Shown in pieces: positions 9,139-18,800 of a DNA stretch of 64,000 nucleotides. Source of the stretch: Symsagittifera roscoffensis (Eukaryota; Xenacoelomorpha; Acoela; Convolutidae). The position numbers and the translations under genes were made by a program. Within the stretch, counting starts at the first letter, position 1, and every line of letters begins with the position of its first letter. The notes under the pieces are model-generated. The model did not search any database. It was not told the origin of the DNA and saw nothing but the letters and a program-made list of their open reading frames with translations. The stretch spans positions 36,049,888-36,113,887 of the forward strand of contig NC_087065.1 of assembly GCF_963678635.1 (NCBI RefSeq), given 5' to 3'.

Positions 9139-11721
9139 ATGGAGACGGCTGTAGCCGCACCCACCGCTCCGAGCTCAAACGTGAGAGAGAGTCTAGGGAC
9201 TGCTCCTCCTCCCAGAACACAACCGCTTGAAAGCCGACTCGGCAGATCAGTGGTTCAGAACAGAAATAACTCCCAGACCGTGTCTAGGAGGAACGATCCG
9301 CCCGCCACGGCAAACCCTGCTTCAGCAGCAGGACCGTCTACGAGCGCCGTGCCTGCGGAGGGAGTTAAGCCAGGCAGCCTGCTGCTTTGGAACCGATCAG
9401 ACCCGAGTCATTGGGGACGGTACAAGACAGACATGTCCACGAAATTGAACATGAATACCCTGGCGTGTCGGGAGGACGCGATGAGAATGATTGGCGGAGA
9501 AAGTCCCATGGTGTCGCGACTATATCGGATATCAGGCGTGGATTGGCTGCTGGCAGAGCAGGAGCAGTTCAGCTCTACGACTATGCTCCGACATGCAGAC
9601 TTGAACAAGTTACCTCAGGACAATATCTTTGGACCCTTGAACACGCGGTCCCTTGCGGACGTCCGACAGAGAGCCCGGGAATTGACGCCACCTGCTCGAA
9701 GGGGCAAGTTTCAGGTAGAGAACAAGCCCAACAACAAGCATGATAAGATGTACAGGCAGTTCGCTAAACCACCTGGTCAGACGCCTGGTGAGTATTCAAG
9801 GGACTACCCCCGAACGACCACGGTAGATGGAGATGACCAGAGATATGGGAAACTGAAGGCCCCAATAAGCGAAGGCCTGTTCGCAGCTATCGATCCCTTA
9901 GAGATGAAAGCTGCAAAGTATCTGATCGTAGCCAGTTCCGATTATCTCTATACGCCCCGTTCTCTCTTTTGGCCCGACGTGATTTTCTTCACGGCACCTA
10001 AATTGGATTGGGGACAGGCGATTGGCATGATGATAAGTGTACGAAGGGTGGTCAGTATGGAGCCGCAGGTGATAGTGGTTGCAGGCTCAAATGATCATCT
10101 GCAAAGCAGGGGCTTATTGTCACGTCTGACGGATGGATCGATCCCGAGCAACGAGGTCATAGGGGAGGCGATAATGACATTGCTCTCGGCGATGGCTGAG
10201 GTAGAAGCAGCAGCAAAACAACGTTTCACCCATAATGTGGTGAAGGTGGTCTTTGTGTTGTCACCAGGATACGCTGCATTGCCAGAACCCCTTCAGTTTG
10301 TATACACAATGGTCACGACGATAGCAGAGGGGAGGTTCAACGTGATAATTCCGGCCCCGAACAGAGTAGTAGACCCAGACAATTACTACCCGTCCCGATC
10401 TGAGCTTCCCGACGTCTGGGCTGATATTTCCAATGCCATATTTCCAACTCGGTTGGTGCTAGATGAGGTTCTGGGGTTGGAGCTGTCCAACTTTGCCAGA
10501 TTGCTGAAGTTAAGACCAGGGGTGGATGACGATCATCTGTTAGTACAACAGGTGGCTGATGATCTCTGGTTCAGACAGATGGATCATGTCGAGAATGAGC
10601 AGGGCAGGATAGTCAGGAAGAACATGACATCAGCGGAAGAAGATCTCATGGCAATGGCTTTGCGCACGAAGACGCACAACAACATATGGTTGTACTTGTC
10701 ACCAAGGCTGTGCACCTTGGGTGAGGACGCGTTCGAGCATGCGCCGGCAGTGATAAAGGAGATACATGCGTATCTGAAAAATTTGTTTGATGCCCGGGAG
10801 TTAGCTGGGGGCATGATGTTGAAGCTGATGCAGGACGTAAACACGATGTCACTGGACAAGTTCCAAGCTGACGTGCTAGCCACGAGGGCACAGTACGAAC
10901 GATCGGATGCTATCTTGGGTAGAATGGGAGTGGGATGGACGCCATCCTTCCTGTCGACGTGCTATCCTAGGGCATCCCGGAACTTGATCGCGAGTTTTGT
11001 CAGAGACATCAGGAAGTTATCGATTGGCCTGGTGTTAGCCTTATACGTGACATTTGGTCACGAAAATTTCGTGAAGGGGCCGGCGAATCTCTTCACACAA
11101 GCGTTGGCAGATTTGAGATTGGATGGACTCCTGACCCTGATTGCCATGACCTACGGTCGACTGGGTGATTTGCTTGTGCTGTTACGTTACCCTGAACAAC
11201 TACAGGGACCTAGTCGTGAGTTCAATGCACAGTTGGAAACCGCCTCGCTCAAGAAGATGAAAGACTGGAGGACTCTCCTGCTCCAATATCTCTTACAGCA
11301 GAACAGAAGCGTCACGGGAGAAGATAAGGTGGCGACGGATGCGAGTGAGTGCAAGCAATATTGTGGCATGCCCTTGCTGACAGATTTGGCAGTCATGATG
11401 CGGATCGATCCGTTGGCTCTGATTCATGGACTGCGGGAATTCGTCACGGTGATGTATGGACCGGTGATGTCTTTCGTGTTCCCGGACGTGCAAGTCAAGG
11501 CATACAGGAATTCGGTGTTATACGTCAACTTGGTCTCAGTCGTGGACTGTTCCGTGCTGAACTGGGTAGAACAGAGGGAGTTGAGGGGGCTGGCCAGTGA
11601 CGATAGGCTGTTCGGGAGAATAGCGGAGCCAGGTTGGATGTTGATGGATTTCAACAACCACTTCAAGTGGGCCGGGAGGAACTTTCTCACATCCAGTTCA
11701 ACCCGAAGCTTTGGAACTTAA
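9139..11721 (+). CDS. Giant accessory protein, segment 1, with SGNH-like region
   Basis: The first ATG in frame is 9139; an upstream in-frame GTG at 9100 is less likely. Residues 1-75 are rich in Pro, Ala, Ser and Thr. Residues about 260-330 read like a degenerate SGNH fold: a strand ending in VASSDYLYTP in place of block I, then VIVVAGSNDHLQS in place of block III; I see no clear block-V Asp-x-x-His. The rest is helical, with no motif I recognise. The frame closes at TAA 11719-11721, but the protein-like sequence continues in another frame from about 11716 (LRPVVKDTG), so this is the N-terminal part of a protein of roughly 2,300 residues. The SGNH relation is an inference from two motifs. 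Confidence 0.65.
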   Translation: METAVAAPTAPSSNVRESLGTAPPPRTQPLESRLGRSVVQNRNNSQTVSRRNDPPATANPASAAGPSTSAVPAEGVKPGSLLLWNRSDPSHWGRYKTDMSTKLNMNTLACREDAMRMIGGESPMVSRLYRISGVDWLLAEQEQFSSTTMLRHADLNKLPQDNIFGPLNTRSLADVRQRARELTPPARRGKFQVENKPNNKHDKMYRQFAKPPGQTPGEYSRDYPRTTTVDGDDQRYGKLKAPISEGLFAAIDPLEMKAAKYLIVASSDYLYTPRSLFWPDVIFFTAPKLDWGQAIGMMISVRRVVSMEPQVIVVAGSNDHLQSRGLLSRLTDGSIPSNEVIGEAIMTLLSAMAEVEAAAKQRFTHNVVKVVFVLSPGYAALPEPLQFVYTMVTTIAEGRFNVIIPAPNRVVDPDNYYPSRSELPDVWADISNAIFPTRLVLDEVLGLELSNFARLLKLRPGVDDDHLLVQQVADDLWFRQMDHVENEQGRIVRKNMTSAEEDLMAMALRTKTHNNIWLYLSPRLCTLGEDAFEHAPAVIKEIHAYLKNLFDARELAGGMMLKLMQDVNTMSLDKFQADVLATRAQYERSDAILGRMGVGWTPSFLSTCYPRASRNLIASFVRDIRKLSIGLVLALYVTFGHENFVKGPANLFTQALADLRLDGLLTLIAMTYGRLGDLLVLLRYPEQLQGPSREFNAQLETASLKKMKDWRTLLLQYLLQQNRSVTGEDKVATDASECKQYCGMPLLTDLAVMMRIDPLALIHGLREFVTVMYGPVMSFVFPDVQVKAYRNSVLYVNLVSVVDCSVLNWVEQRELRGLASDDRLFGRIAEPGWMLMDFNNHFKWAGRNFLTSSSTRSFGT

Positions 11722-12353
11722 GACCAGTAGTGAAGGATACGGGAGCGGCTATGAGAGTGCCACTCTTACCAGAGGCCTATGCACACGCTAAAGAGAACCA
11801 GCAAGCGTGGCTTTTTGGGTCCAGGCCGCTGCCGGACCAATGCCCTCGATATCCACTGATAAGGAGGATGTTGTTGGGAGTCACATCTCCCATCATTGCC
11901 CCTCGCATCGGAGCAGCTCGCGACGCAGAGAAGAGAATGTTGAAGTGGAGTGAAGGGATGGAGCCGCGCTTCATCGGCTGGAATGTTGCAGCCGCGCACA
12001 CGTTTGACTTCTCATTTCCTGATGCTTGGAGTAGGAAAAAGATCAAGGCGCTACCCTCTAGGAGACCAGAGGTCTCGGCCGAAATGTGGAACGAAGTGTA
12101 TTCTCCCACAGATGACTTATCAAGACTGAAGTGGTCAGGAGAAGTGAAAGTAGTGATGATGGAAGTGGCAAAGGAGAGCAGAGGAGGCTCATATATAACA
12201 ATAGAGGACCTGGCACCACATGGCGAGGAGTCTGTAGAATTCCTGGTGAATGATGAGTTGTTTTTATCACGCAGGAGACATGACCGTACCGGCTCGGCCG
12301 GACTCGGGCATAGACTCACGACAAGGACCTTCCGGACCCAGGCCGAAACCTGA
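11722..12353 (+). pseudogene. Giant accessory protein, segment 2
   Basis: This continues segment 1 after a frameshift near 11716-11722. It has mixed alpha/beta character: VRVPLLPEAYAHA-like, then a Trp/Phe-rich part (PRFIGWNVAAAHTFDFSFPDAW) and EDLAPHGEESVEFLVNDE. No family recognised. The useful frame ends near the T5 run at 12261-12265, where coding character passes to another frame; the last 30 residues before TGA 12351-12353 are Arg-rich shadow sequence. Confidence 0.55.
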
Positions 12354-13884
12354 TGCAGGTGATGATGAATTGATGGATCAGGACGATGACGACGACATCG
12401 AGGGAAAGACGGGAAAACCGGGTGAGTCGGATCTGGGAGCGTTAGAGAGAGACTTGCTAGAATACCGGTTTAGTGAAGACGACGATGGGGAAGTCGATGG
12501 GAGTCTATTGCTAATGACACCATCGTCTTTCATGTCCCCTACAAAGGAGGCGTCGGCCGACTTATCCCCGATAGACCCAATAAGCCAGGCGAGAGAATGC
12601 CGAAGCAGGGATCCGCAGAAATTGCTCCATGAGTCACCAAGGAGGAGAAAAATCGAAGAATCAATGAGGGTATCCTTCCTGAGCACGCTGCCGGAAGAGG
12701 AATGGGAGAGATATCAAAGTGAGTTAGAAGGCAAGACAGGGGCAACCTGGAGCCGAGTGAATTTCATGGAAAGATCATGGGAAGTGATAAGGCGATATGG
12801 GACGCAGTCCATAATGAAGGTGGGATTGAACAAACCCATCATGCGTGAGGTCTTGGAGAAAATAGTGAACTCCATGGAGTCGGATGTTCTGACCGAGTCA
12901 GTAACAGAAGACAGTGCCGATGATCAGCAGGTTGCAAAGAAATTACCTGTCAGACGAGCCAGGAAGGGGCTGAAGCGACTAAAAGGGAAAACAGGAAGTC
13001 GAGCCATGAACCCGAGAGTTGTGAAGTCGAGAGCCAGCGCAGTGGTGACCTCTCTAACGAGCGCAGGTCGTTCAGGCGAGAGCGGTCAAGGAGATGGTGC
13101 AACACTGACAGGGGGAGAAAAAGAGAATCTGATACCCCCTATGCTCTTGGCAGGTCTGACCACGACTGCCGTAAGATCAAAGAAAACAGCACGAACCCTG
13201 GCAGACACTAAATTAGAGATGGAGATCATCAGTCAATGTGGATCTGGAGGACTTGAAGATTACAGGCCCTCGCGGACCAACATGGCTAAGTTGAAGCTGG
13301 AAGGACAACTCGACGTGGTCGAGTACAGTCGAGTCACTGTGCCGGAATCAGTCCACATGGGAGATCCAGCAGGAGGGTATGTGGAGATGTTGAAAGCGAG
13401 AAACTCCGCGAGAGGGCACCTGATGGCTTGGAGCGAGAAGCGAGCCATGCAGGAATATCTGAAAGAGCTCACGGAGAATTCAAACTCAAATCGAAAAGAA
13501 TACGGCACGGTAATGTCCTCTGAAGCGAACGAAATTGGATTGGAAAAGCTACTAGAAATCTCCTGGAGGGCGGCCCTCCAGAGATACTTCGACGAGTCGA
13601 TGCATGCACCTGCTACGGTGGCAGCATACCTGGCTCATCCTTGCATGAGAACCGATCTGCAAGTACGGTTGGCTTGGTGCTTGATGGGCATCAAAAAGGC
13701 GGAATATGAAGCCAGTAATGATTCGAAATCACGGGAACAGGAGCTGGAGTTGATGGAAGCTCTGCGAGCGTTGATTTCAAAAGACGATTCTGCGATAGCA
13801 TGGGCTAAGCGTAAGGATGCCCTTTGCTTTGTCAGGTTCGTGGTGGATCGTATCGACACTGCCTGGTTTTGGGAGAATGTATAA
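12266..13884 (+). pseudogene. Giant accessory protein, segment 3
   Basis: The frame from the T-run frameshift runs to TAA 13882-13884. It starts with an acidic, disordered part (a run of Asp near 12380-12400), then a helical segment (PEEEWERYQSELEGK), then a strongly basic stretch (VRRARKGLKRLKGK, about 12950-13000) that could bind nucleic acid, then helical sequence with Ala-rich parts. No homologue recognised. A further frameshift near 13880 leads into segment 4. Long open frames with biased codon use on either side of each break show that it was one gene until recently. Confidence 0.55.
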
Positions 13885-15734
13885 AGATCATTCGGCAAAA
13901 GGGAGTTGATTGCGAAAGGAACTTCCTTAGGGCACTCCTGGAACTATATCAGGACATGCCGTTGACTGTATCAAATAAGGAGTCGAATGACATGGAGAGC
14001 TATCGTAAGTTGGAAGAGGTGAGAAGATATTCCAACAAAAAATTGAAAGTGAGCCGGGAGTTGATTGAAGTAGTCAAAGGACAAAAAGAGTTTGCAACAC
14101 TAGAGAAACTGAAGTCGTTCCAATATGTGTCTGGCATACCGGGGATGGCGTATAATCCCTTCGTGAATGAAGAAGCCAGGGAAGCGTACTTCGACTATGA
14201 GCAAGTCATAGTACTCAATTTCTGGGTTGAACGTATTAAAGAAACTGGAATGCTGATGGTGGAACAACCCAAGCTGGGAATTATCTTGGAAGAACGAGTG
14301 GTCGAACCCTCGGTTCCCGAGCTAAAGGGGCAAGTGAATTTTGATTGTGGTTCTTGGGACGGTCCCTTGAAAACCAGTCTAGTGACGATGTGGGAACTCA
14401 TGAAGCCTTCTTGGTGTCCTCATCCTAACGCCGGTTTAATCTGGGACATGACGGCGGACATCACGTTAGACCTGGATGATGACGCGAGTTTGCATGATCT
14501 GGCCATGATACATCATCTACTGGCCATGAGGTTGACGAAGCGGAAAAGCAACCCATCCACGGAGCTGTCCGAGGAAGGTCCATCGAGCAATTGGTTGAAG
14601 CAAGGCACATGCTTGGCTCAACATAGTGGGATGGAAGGACATGTTTGTAACCTGGGACACTGCCTGGTTACGCTGAGCGAGCAGCATCGGCAACTGGCAC
14701 GATTGTACGGAAGATTGAGCATGTCGGATAAGAGTGGTATGGAGTTGGTCGCGGACTGTCATGGGGTGACGGATGTAAACTTGATCACAGCCTTGGGATT
14801 TTGTCGCATGACGAGTTCGATTGAATCGCTTGAGCGCCTGGAGCGTGCCCATGAGCTAGTGACGTCCCTCAGCGTGGAAGTATTCCCTGGAGCATTGCAA
14901 ACGGAGCAGAAGATCGGAGGCTGGAGAGAAGCTCAGGAGAACGAGATGAATCTGAAAGATAGTGAGGCCTATCATAAACCGACTGGTTCAAAATATCTGG
15001 TGGGTTCAAGCTCCGCACCATATTGCAGTAGTAGATATCCTACACACATGGTGGTGATGGATGCAAGGACACAGCAGGTGTTGATTGACCAACTTTTCTC
15101 TGTGCCGAAGTGCGTAAGGTTGGCAAGAATGTCGGAGAGGTCATATGATTTGTTGGCAAAGATCTTTCGGGCAGTCTCGAAGAGATCTGAAGGCGAGTTA
15201 CAAGACGTAGTGGGTGAAGAGTTTCTGAGGTTAAACGAAGGCAATGTGAGTGAGTTTCAGAAGCAGAAAGCGAGTGGAGCGTTACCCACTGAATTCCCCA
15301 CCATAGAAGAGAAAGACGACTTACACAGAATTCTGATGGAGGTGGAACCGTTGCTGGGAGCCTCAGGGTATCGGACCCGAAGGAACATAGTGAGAACCCA
15401 TGGGGAGTATCCTTGCCACTGCTTGGCGCAGACGTTGTGGTACCCCAAACGCGGGAATCTGATGCTAGTATGGGACGTGGAGGAGTTGTACTCTACAGGG
15501 TTGCCCGATCAGAGTCAACAGGTGTCAATCGTGGTGGTTAGTGCCATGCTGGCGGTGAGATGGCTGGAAGCTAATGCGGACACAAGTGAACAGGAGACGG
15601 CTGTGCCGACTCCTGAACAGCTGAGCAACGTGAAGATGAGTCATGAATTGGATCTTTTCAGAACCACCTGCAAGGTTCTGAGAATACCTAAAGCCATTGA
15701 AAGAATATGGTCAAGGCAAACATTGATGCCTTGA
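13881..15734 (+). pseudogene. Giant accessory protein, segment 4
   Basis: The frame resumes at about 13881 (IKIIRQKGVDCERNF) and runs to TGA 15732-15734. Visible features: a helical, Lys/Glu-rich first part; a Cys/His-containing stretch near 14600-14670 (GTCLAQHSGMEGHVCNLGHC) that might bind metal; KYLVGSSSAPYC near 14990-15020; and GEYPCHCLAQ near 15405-15430. No family recognised. The TGA is followed in the same frame by further protein-like sequence, so it is probably a nonsense mutation rather than the true end. Confidence 0.55.
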
Positions 15735-16154
15735 TTCCGTGCAGTGATGACATCATGGATGTATGAACGCGCGAAGCGTCACATGTCGAGGAACACGGAA
15801 GCCTATCAATCTTTCCAGCTAGATATAGGACCAGGAGCCTATAAGAGAGCATTCCTGACGCACAGAAACGCGGTCACCACGGCGGTGAAGCGAGTAGCTG
15901 GAGCGCCTTGTGTAACTGTAGATGAGAGGAAAGAGGTCTTAAGAGCTGACCTAGAACGAAACGTGAGCCTGTGTCTTCACAACAGCTTTTGCAGGAACCG
16001 GGAGCAAAAGGTGAATGTTGACTTGCTACCTTGTTGCAAACCGAGGCTGTTGGAACAGGAGAGTTGGGGCACGGCCCGCAACTCCATGGACATGCTGGAG
16101 AAAGTATTGGAAGAAAGCGAAGCTGAAGATCAAGATGGAGAAGTGATGGAATGA
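15735..16154 (+). pseudogene. Giant accessory protein, C-terminal segment
   Basis: Same frame as segment 4, directly after TGA 15732-15734: about 140 residues, beginning FRAVMTSWMYERAKRH, with several Cys (SLCLHNSFCRN, LLPCC) and a very acidic end (EESEAEDQDGEVME) before TGA 16152-16154. The purine tract of the element starts within the last codons and just after the stop, which fits this being the last gene before the 3' LTR. Confidence 0.5.
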
Positions 16155-16161
16155 AGATGAA

Positions 16162-16188
16162 CAAAGAAGAGAAGAGAAGGAGAGAAAA
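16162..16188 (+). promoter_or_regulatory. Polypurine tract of the giant element
   Basis: An almost uninterrupted run of A and G (AAAGAAGAGAAGAGAAGGAG and onward) lies directly after the last ORF and is followed by a TG dinucleotide at 16191. This is the layout of a plus-strand priming site at the 3' LTR border. It is the strongest sign that the ORFs up to 16154 belong to the same LTR element. Confidence 0.6.
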
Positions 16189-16190
16189 CT

Positions 16191-17446
16191 TGATTGTCTT
16201 TGTGTGCTAAAACTTGAACCAATCAACCAAGTTTTGATTATTGAACTTGTTAAACTTTTTGTTTTGATTTAGTTTGGTCAAACCAAACTTTGAAAATTGT
16301 TACAATTGTTAAATTGTTGAAAAAGAAATTTTAGTTAGACTATTTATGTATGTATGTATAGAACATAGGTGAGTATATTTACCTATTTAAACACGATTGA
16401 AGTTTTTAACCTGTGTAAGACACAATTTCACTGTGTGGCGACATGGTAAGATTGAGTAAACTCGCTCGAGAAGGGTGGGTAACTCAATAACTTGCCACAG
16501 AGTTTCTTAGTTTTAATATTGAAAGGACCGCATATATAACTGAATATACTTGGTGAGTGACGATTAAGTTAATTTTAACGGGTGCGTGGCCGTGCCACGT
16601 CCCACTTTTTAATCACAAAGAGCGAAAAGAAATTTTATGGCAAGACGACGTAAGTAGTCAGAAAAGAAACTTTATCTAGGACACTCCTCATGGTGCAAAT
16701 TTTGTGAAAATGTTGAAAGGCAGTGAAATGTAGTACGATACCATTTGTGAACACGTAGTGAGTTAGGGTGGAGTAGATAAATTTCATTTTCCTATGCGAT
16801 TTGTAAGATTGATTACAGAAAACTGGAACTCTACTTGACGATAACCCGGTGTTATGCGCTCAATAGGGACATTGATGGGGACTGTCCGGGGAGTATGTGC
16901 CATTCTGCCAGATGGCACAGCGCAACCTTCCGACGAAGCACGAATCAGAGAGAAAAGGCCTTAACAGCAAAAAAGTGCTTGAAAGGAGGGTCGAAGTATT
17001 CTGAAATTCTCTATTTTTAAAATTTCGATTTTCAAGTTGGTATTTCTCAGAAATACGAAAAACGGCCATTTTGACCAAAAAAGCTGAGAAAATCAAAACA
17101 ACGACAAATATTGTGAAAAACAGTCGTGCAAGAGACGGAGAATACGAAGCCTCTTATCGTGGCAGCAACGCACGATAAGACCCTTATCAGCGGATATTAG
17201 TGGAGAAGGAAGCTTCGGTGGGGAAGGAATATTCCACGGAACCCTCCCGGGACGCAAATTAGAAGAGATAAGAGCGTTATCGCAGGAATATTACGGGAGC
17301 GGAGGCTTGGTCCCCCAGAGACTGTTTTATGTGAAGGGACTGTATAAAACTGACTCTATAGCTACTTGGATGTCGTGAAACTTTAAATTAACACCGGTGT
17401 AACTTGATATTTTAGAATATGAGTAGCTAGAAAGGGGAAGGGAAAC
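16191..17446 (+). repeat. Probable 3' LTR region of the giant element (end uncertain)
   Basis: Non-coding sequence begins TGATTGTC after the purine tract. It has TATA-like stretches (CATATATAACTG near 16530; TGTATAAAACTG near 17340), a small stem CGTGGC-CGT-GCCACG near 16585-16599, a TGTCCGGGGAG motif at 16883-16893 also found in pol, and a perfect 9-bp stem at 17153-17179. The 5' LTR is outside the window, so the exact end cannot be fixed here. An alternative end is ACAATCA at 17961-17967. Confidence 0.4.
17153..17179 (+). repeat. Perfect 9-bp hairpin
   Basis: CTTATCGTG (17153-17161) and CACGATAAG (17171-17179) are exact reverse complements around a 9-base loop. It lies in the probable LTR, about 160 bases before a TATA-like TATAAAA. 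Its role is unknown; it could be structural RNA or a protein site. Confidence 0.5.
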
Positions 17447-17859
17447 GGACTTTATCCTCCACGGTAATTATCCTCCAGGCGATATCCTCCACCAATATCC
17501 TCCATTTCTCAAACAGGGACTTTTTCCTCCATTTTTATCCCCCAATTTTATGAATTTGGATGTTCATGGTCAGCTGCATGAAAAAGATGGGAGCTGTGCG
17601 ACCAGTGGTTCAAAAGTTATGACCCGAGCCGTAAACAAGCTCAAAATGAGGTCCAAAACTGACGAAGTTGCTTCAGTTGGCTTGAAAATTAACAAAGCTT
17701 GCTCGTAGAGCTTCCGGGATAGGCCCATTCGCTTCCTCGTGAAAAATAGGTCTTAGAACCACCTTAGATGAGCTTGCGCGACCCTTGGTTGAGCTGCAGG
17801 AGCGACTGATCGCCTGGAGGATATCGCCTGGAGGATAATTACCGTGGAGGATAAAGTCC
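17447..17859. mobile_element. MITE-like element with perfect 45-bp terminal inverted repeats
   Basis: 17447-17491 (starting GGACTTTATCCTCCACGG) is the exact reverse complement of 17815-17859 over 45 bases. The arms contain repeated TATCCTCCA modules, and the left interior has further diverged copies (17493-17555). Total 413 bp with no coding frame. Just outside, GGGAAAC on the left partly mirrors GTACCC on the right, so the true ends could be a few bases further out. No clear target duplication was found. It is a non-autonomous DNA element; superfamily not recognised. Confidence 0.8.
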
Positions 17860-17967
17860 TGTACCCAAGAGGAAAGGGTCAATCCATCTCCAATGGATTT
17901 AATATAGAACTGTCACACAAAAACATATTAAAATAGGTTGTTCGAGCCGTGTTTTTAATGACAATCA

Positions 17968-18747
17968 CGTACTCTGAGGATCCGAGACTCAGCTATGTGG
18001 TTGTGTTCGCATGTAAACGAAAGCTGATCAAAAGTCGTTTGACTGATGGCCTAAAAATGGTAACTTTTTACTCTGCCCTAGACAGACCGGAAAATCAACT
18101 GGCAAGGTCGAGACGGTGAAAAGCGAGTAGGATTAAGGTAACTGACGCCTGCCAGTCGTTAATAGGTACTTTTTCTACGCTCCGTCGCTGTGTAGTATTT
18201 GGGCGAATGTTACACAGCACAGAATCTTTTTCGAGCAAGATTTGTAAGAACCTAAGCAGATGCACTGAGGAACCCTGAGCAGGCAGCGTTTCAAAACAGA
18301 GAAATATCCCTGGCAATAGAGGTTGCGAACGCCGCCTGCTTACTCGGAACAATAAATGACCAAATAACTTTCAACGAAATTTTTTTATTTGAAACACTTG
18401 TTATTATATTTTCTCGTGTCGAGTTGCGTGTTCTTATTGAACAAACGTAACCCGTATCGATTTTAATTGAAAATGACTTCAACACTTGTCATTTTCTTTT
18501 ATCATTATCACTTCCATATCTAGAAAGTACCGAAGATTTTGACTGGAATACGTGATGAAGGGACTCCTGACTGTAACCTCGGTTACTATGATACTTTTGA
18601 CCTTCTGATTACTTTTTAGTGCATGGACCGTCGCATGACGAAAGGGCATATTTTATTTGACACCTCTTTTGAAGGGCTTTTCGACTGGTTTTTGACTGAT
18701 TTATCGTTCCATATAGAGAATTTTTCGATATCCTTATTTACTTTCAG
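17968..18747. other. Non-coding gap before the glucuronyltransferase gene
   Basis: AT-rich sequence without a convincing coding frame. A splice-acceptor-like TTTACTTTCAG ends at 18747, so the first coding exon of the next gene may be preceded by an upstream exon in this gap. Nothing else seen. Confidence 0.4.
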
Positions 18748-18800
18748 GTTTATGTTTGTTCCTGGCCGAAAAAAGCGTAGCCCTTTCAGTTTTGTTCTTT

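Larger units (their letters stand above)
1..17967 (+). mobile_element. Giant Ty3/gypsy-like LTR retroelement, 3' part
   Basis: The coding order is protease, RT, RNase H, integrase, a macrodomain ORF, an SGNH-hydrolase ORF and a giant unknown ORF, all on the + strand and all with the same higher GC and codon style, unlike the AT-rich host DNA to the right. The reading frame is open at base 2, so gag and the 5' LTR are outside the window. A purine tract ends at about 16188 and the 3' LTR probably starts at 16191; its end is uncertain. TGATTGT at 16191 and ACAATCA at 17961-17967 could be matching LTR ends, which would place the small inverted-repeat element inside the LTR. Pol carries nonsense codons and a frameshift, so this copy is not autonomous. 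Element identity is solid; the right boundary and the unity of all ORFs in one element are inferences. Confidence 0.75.
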
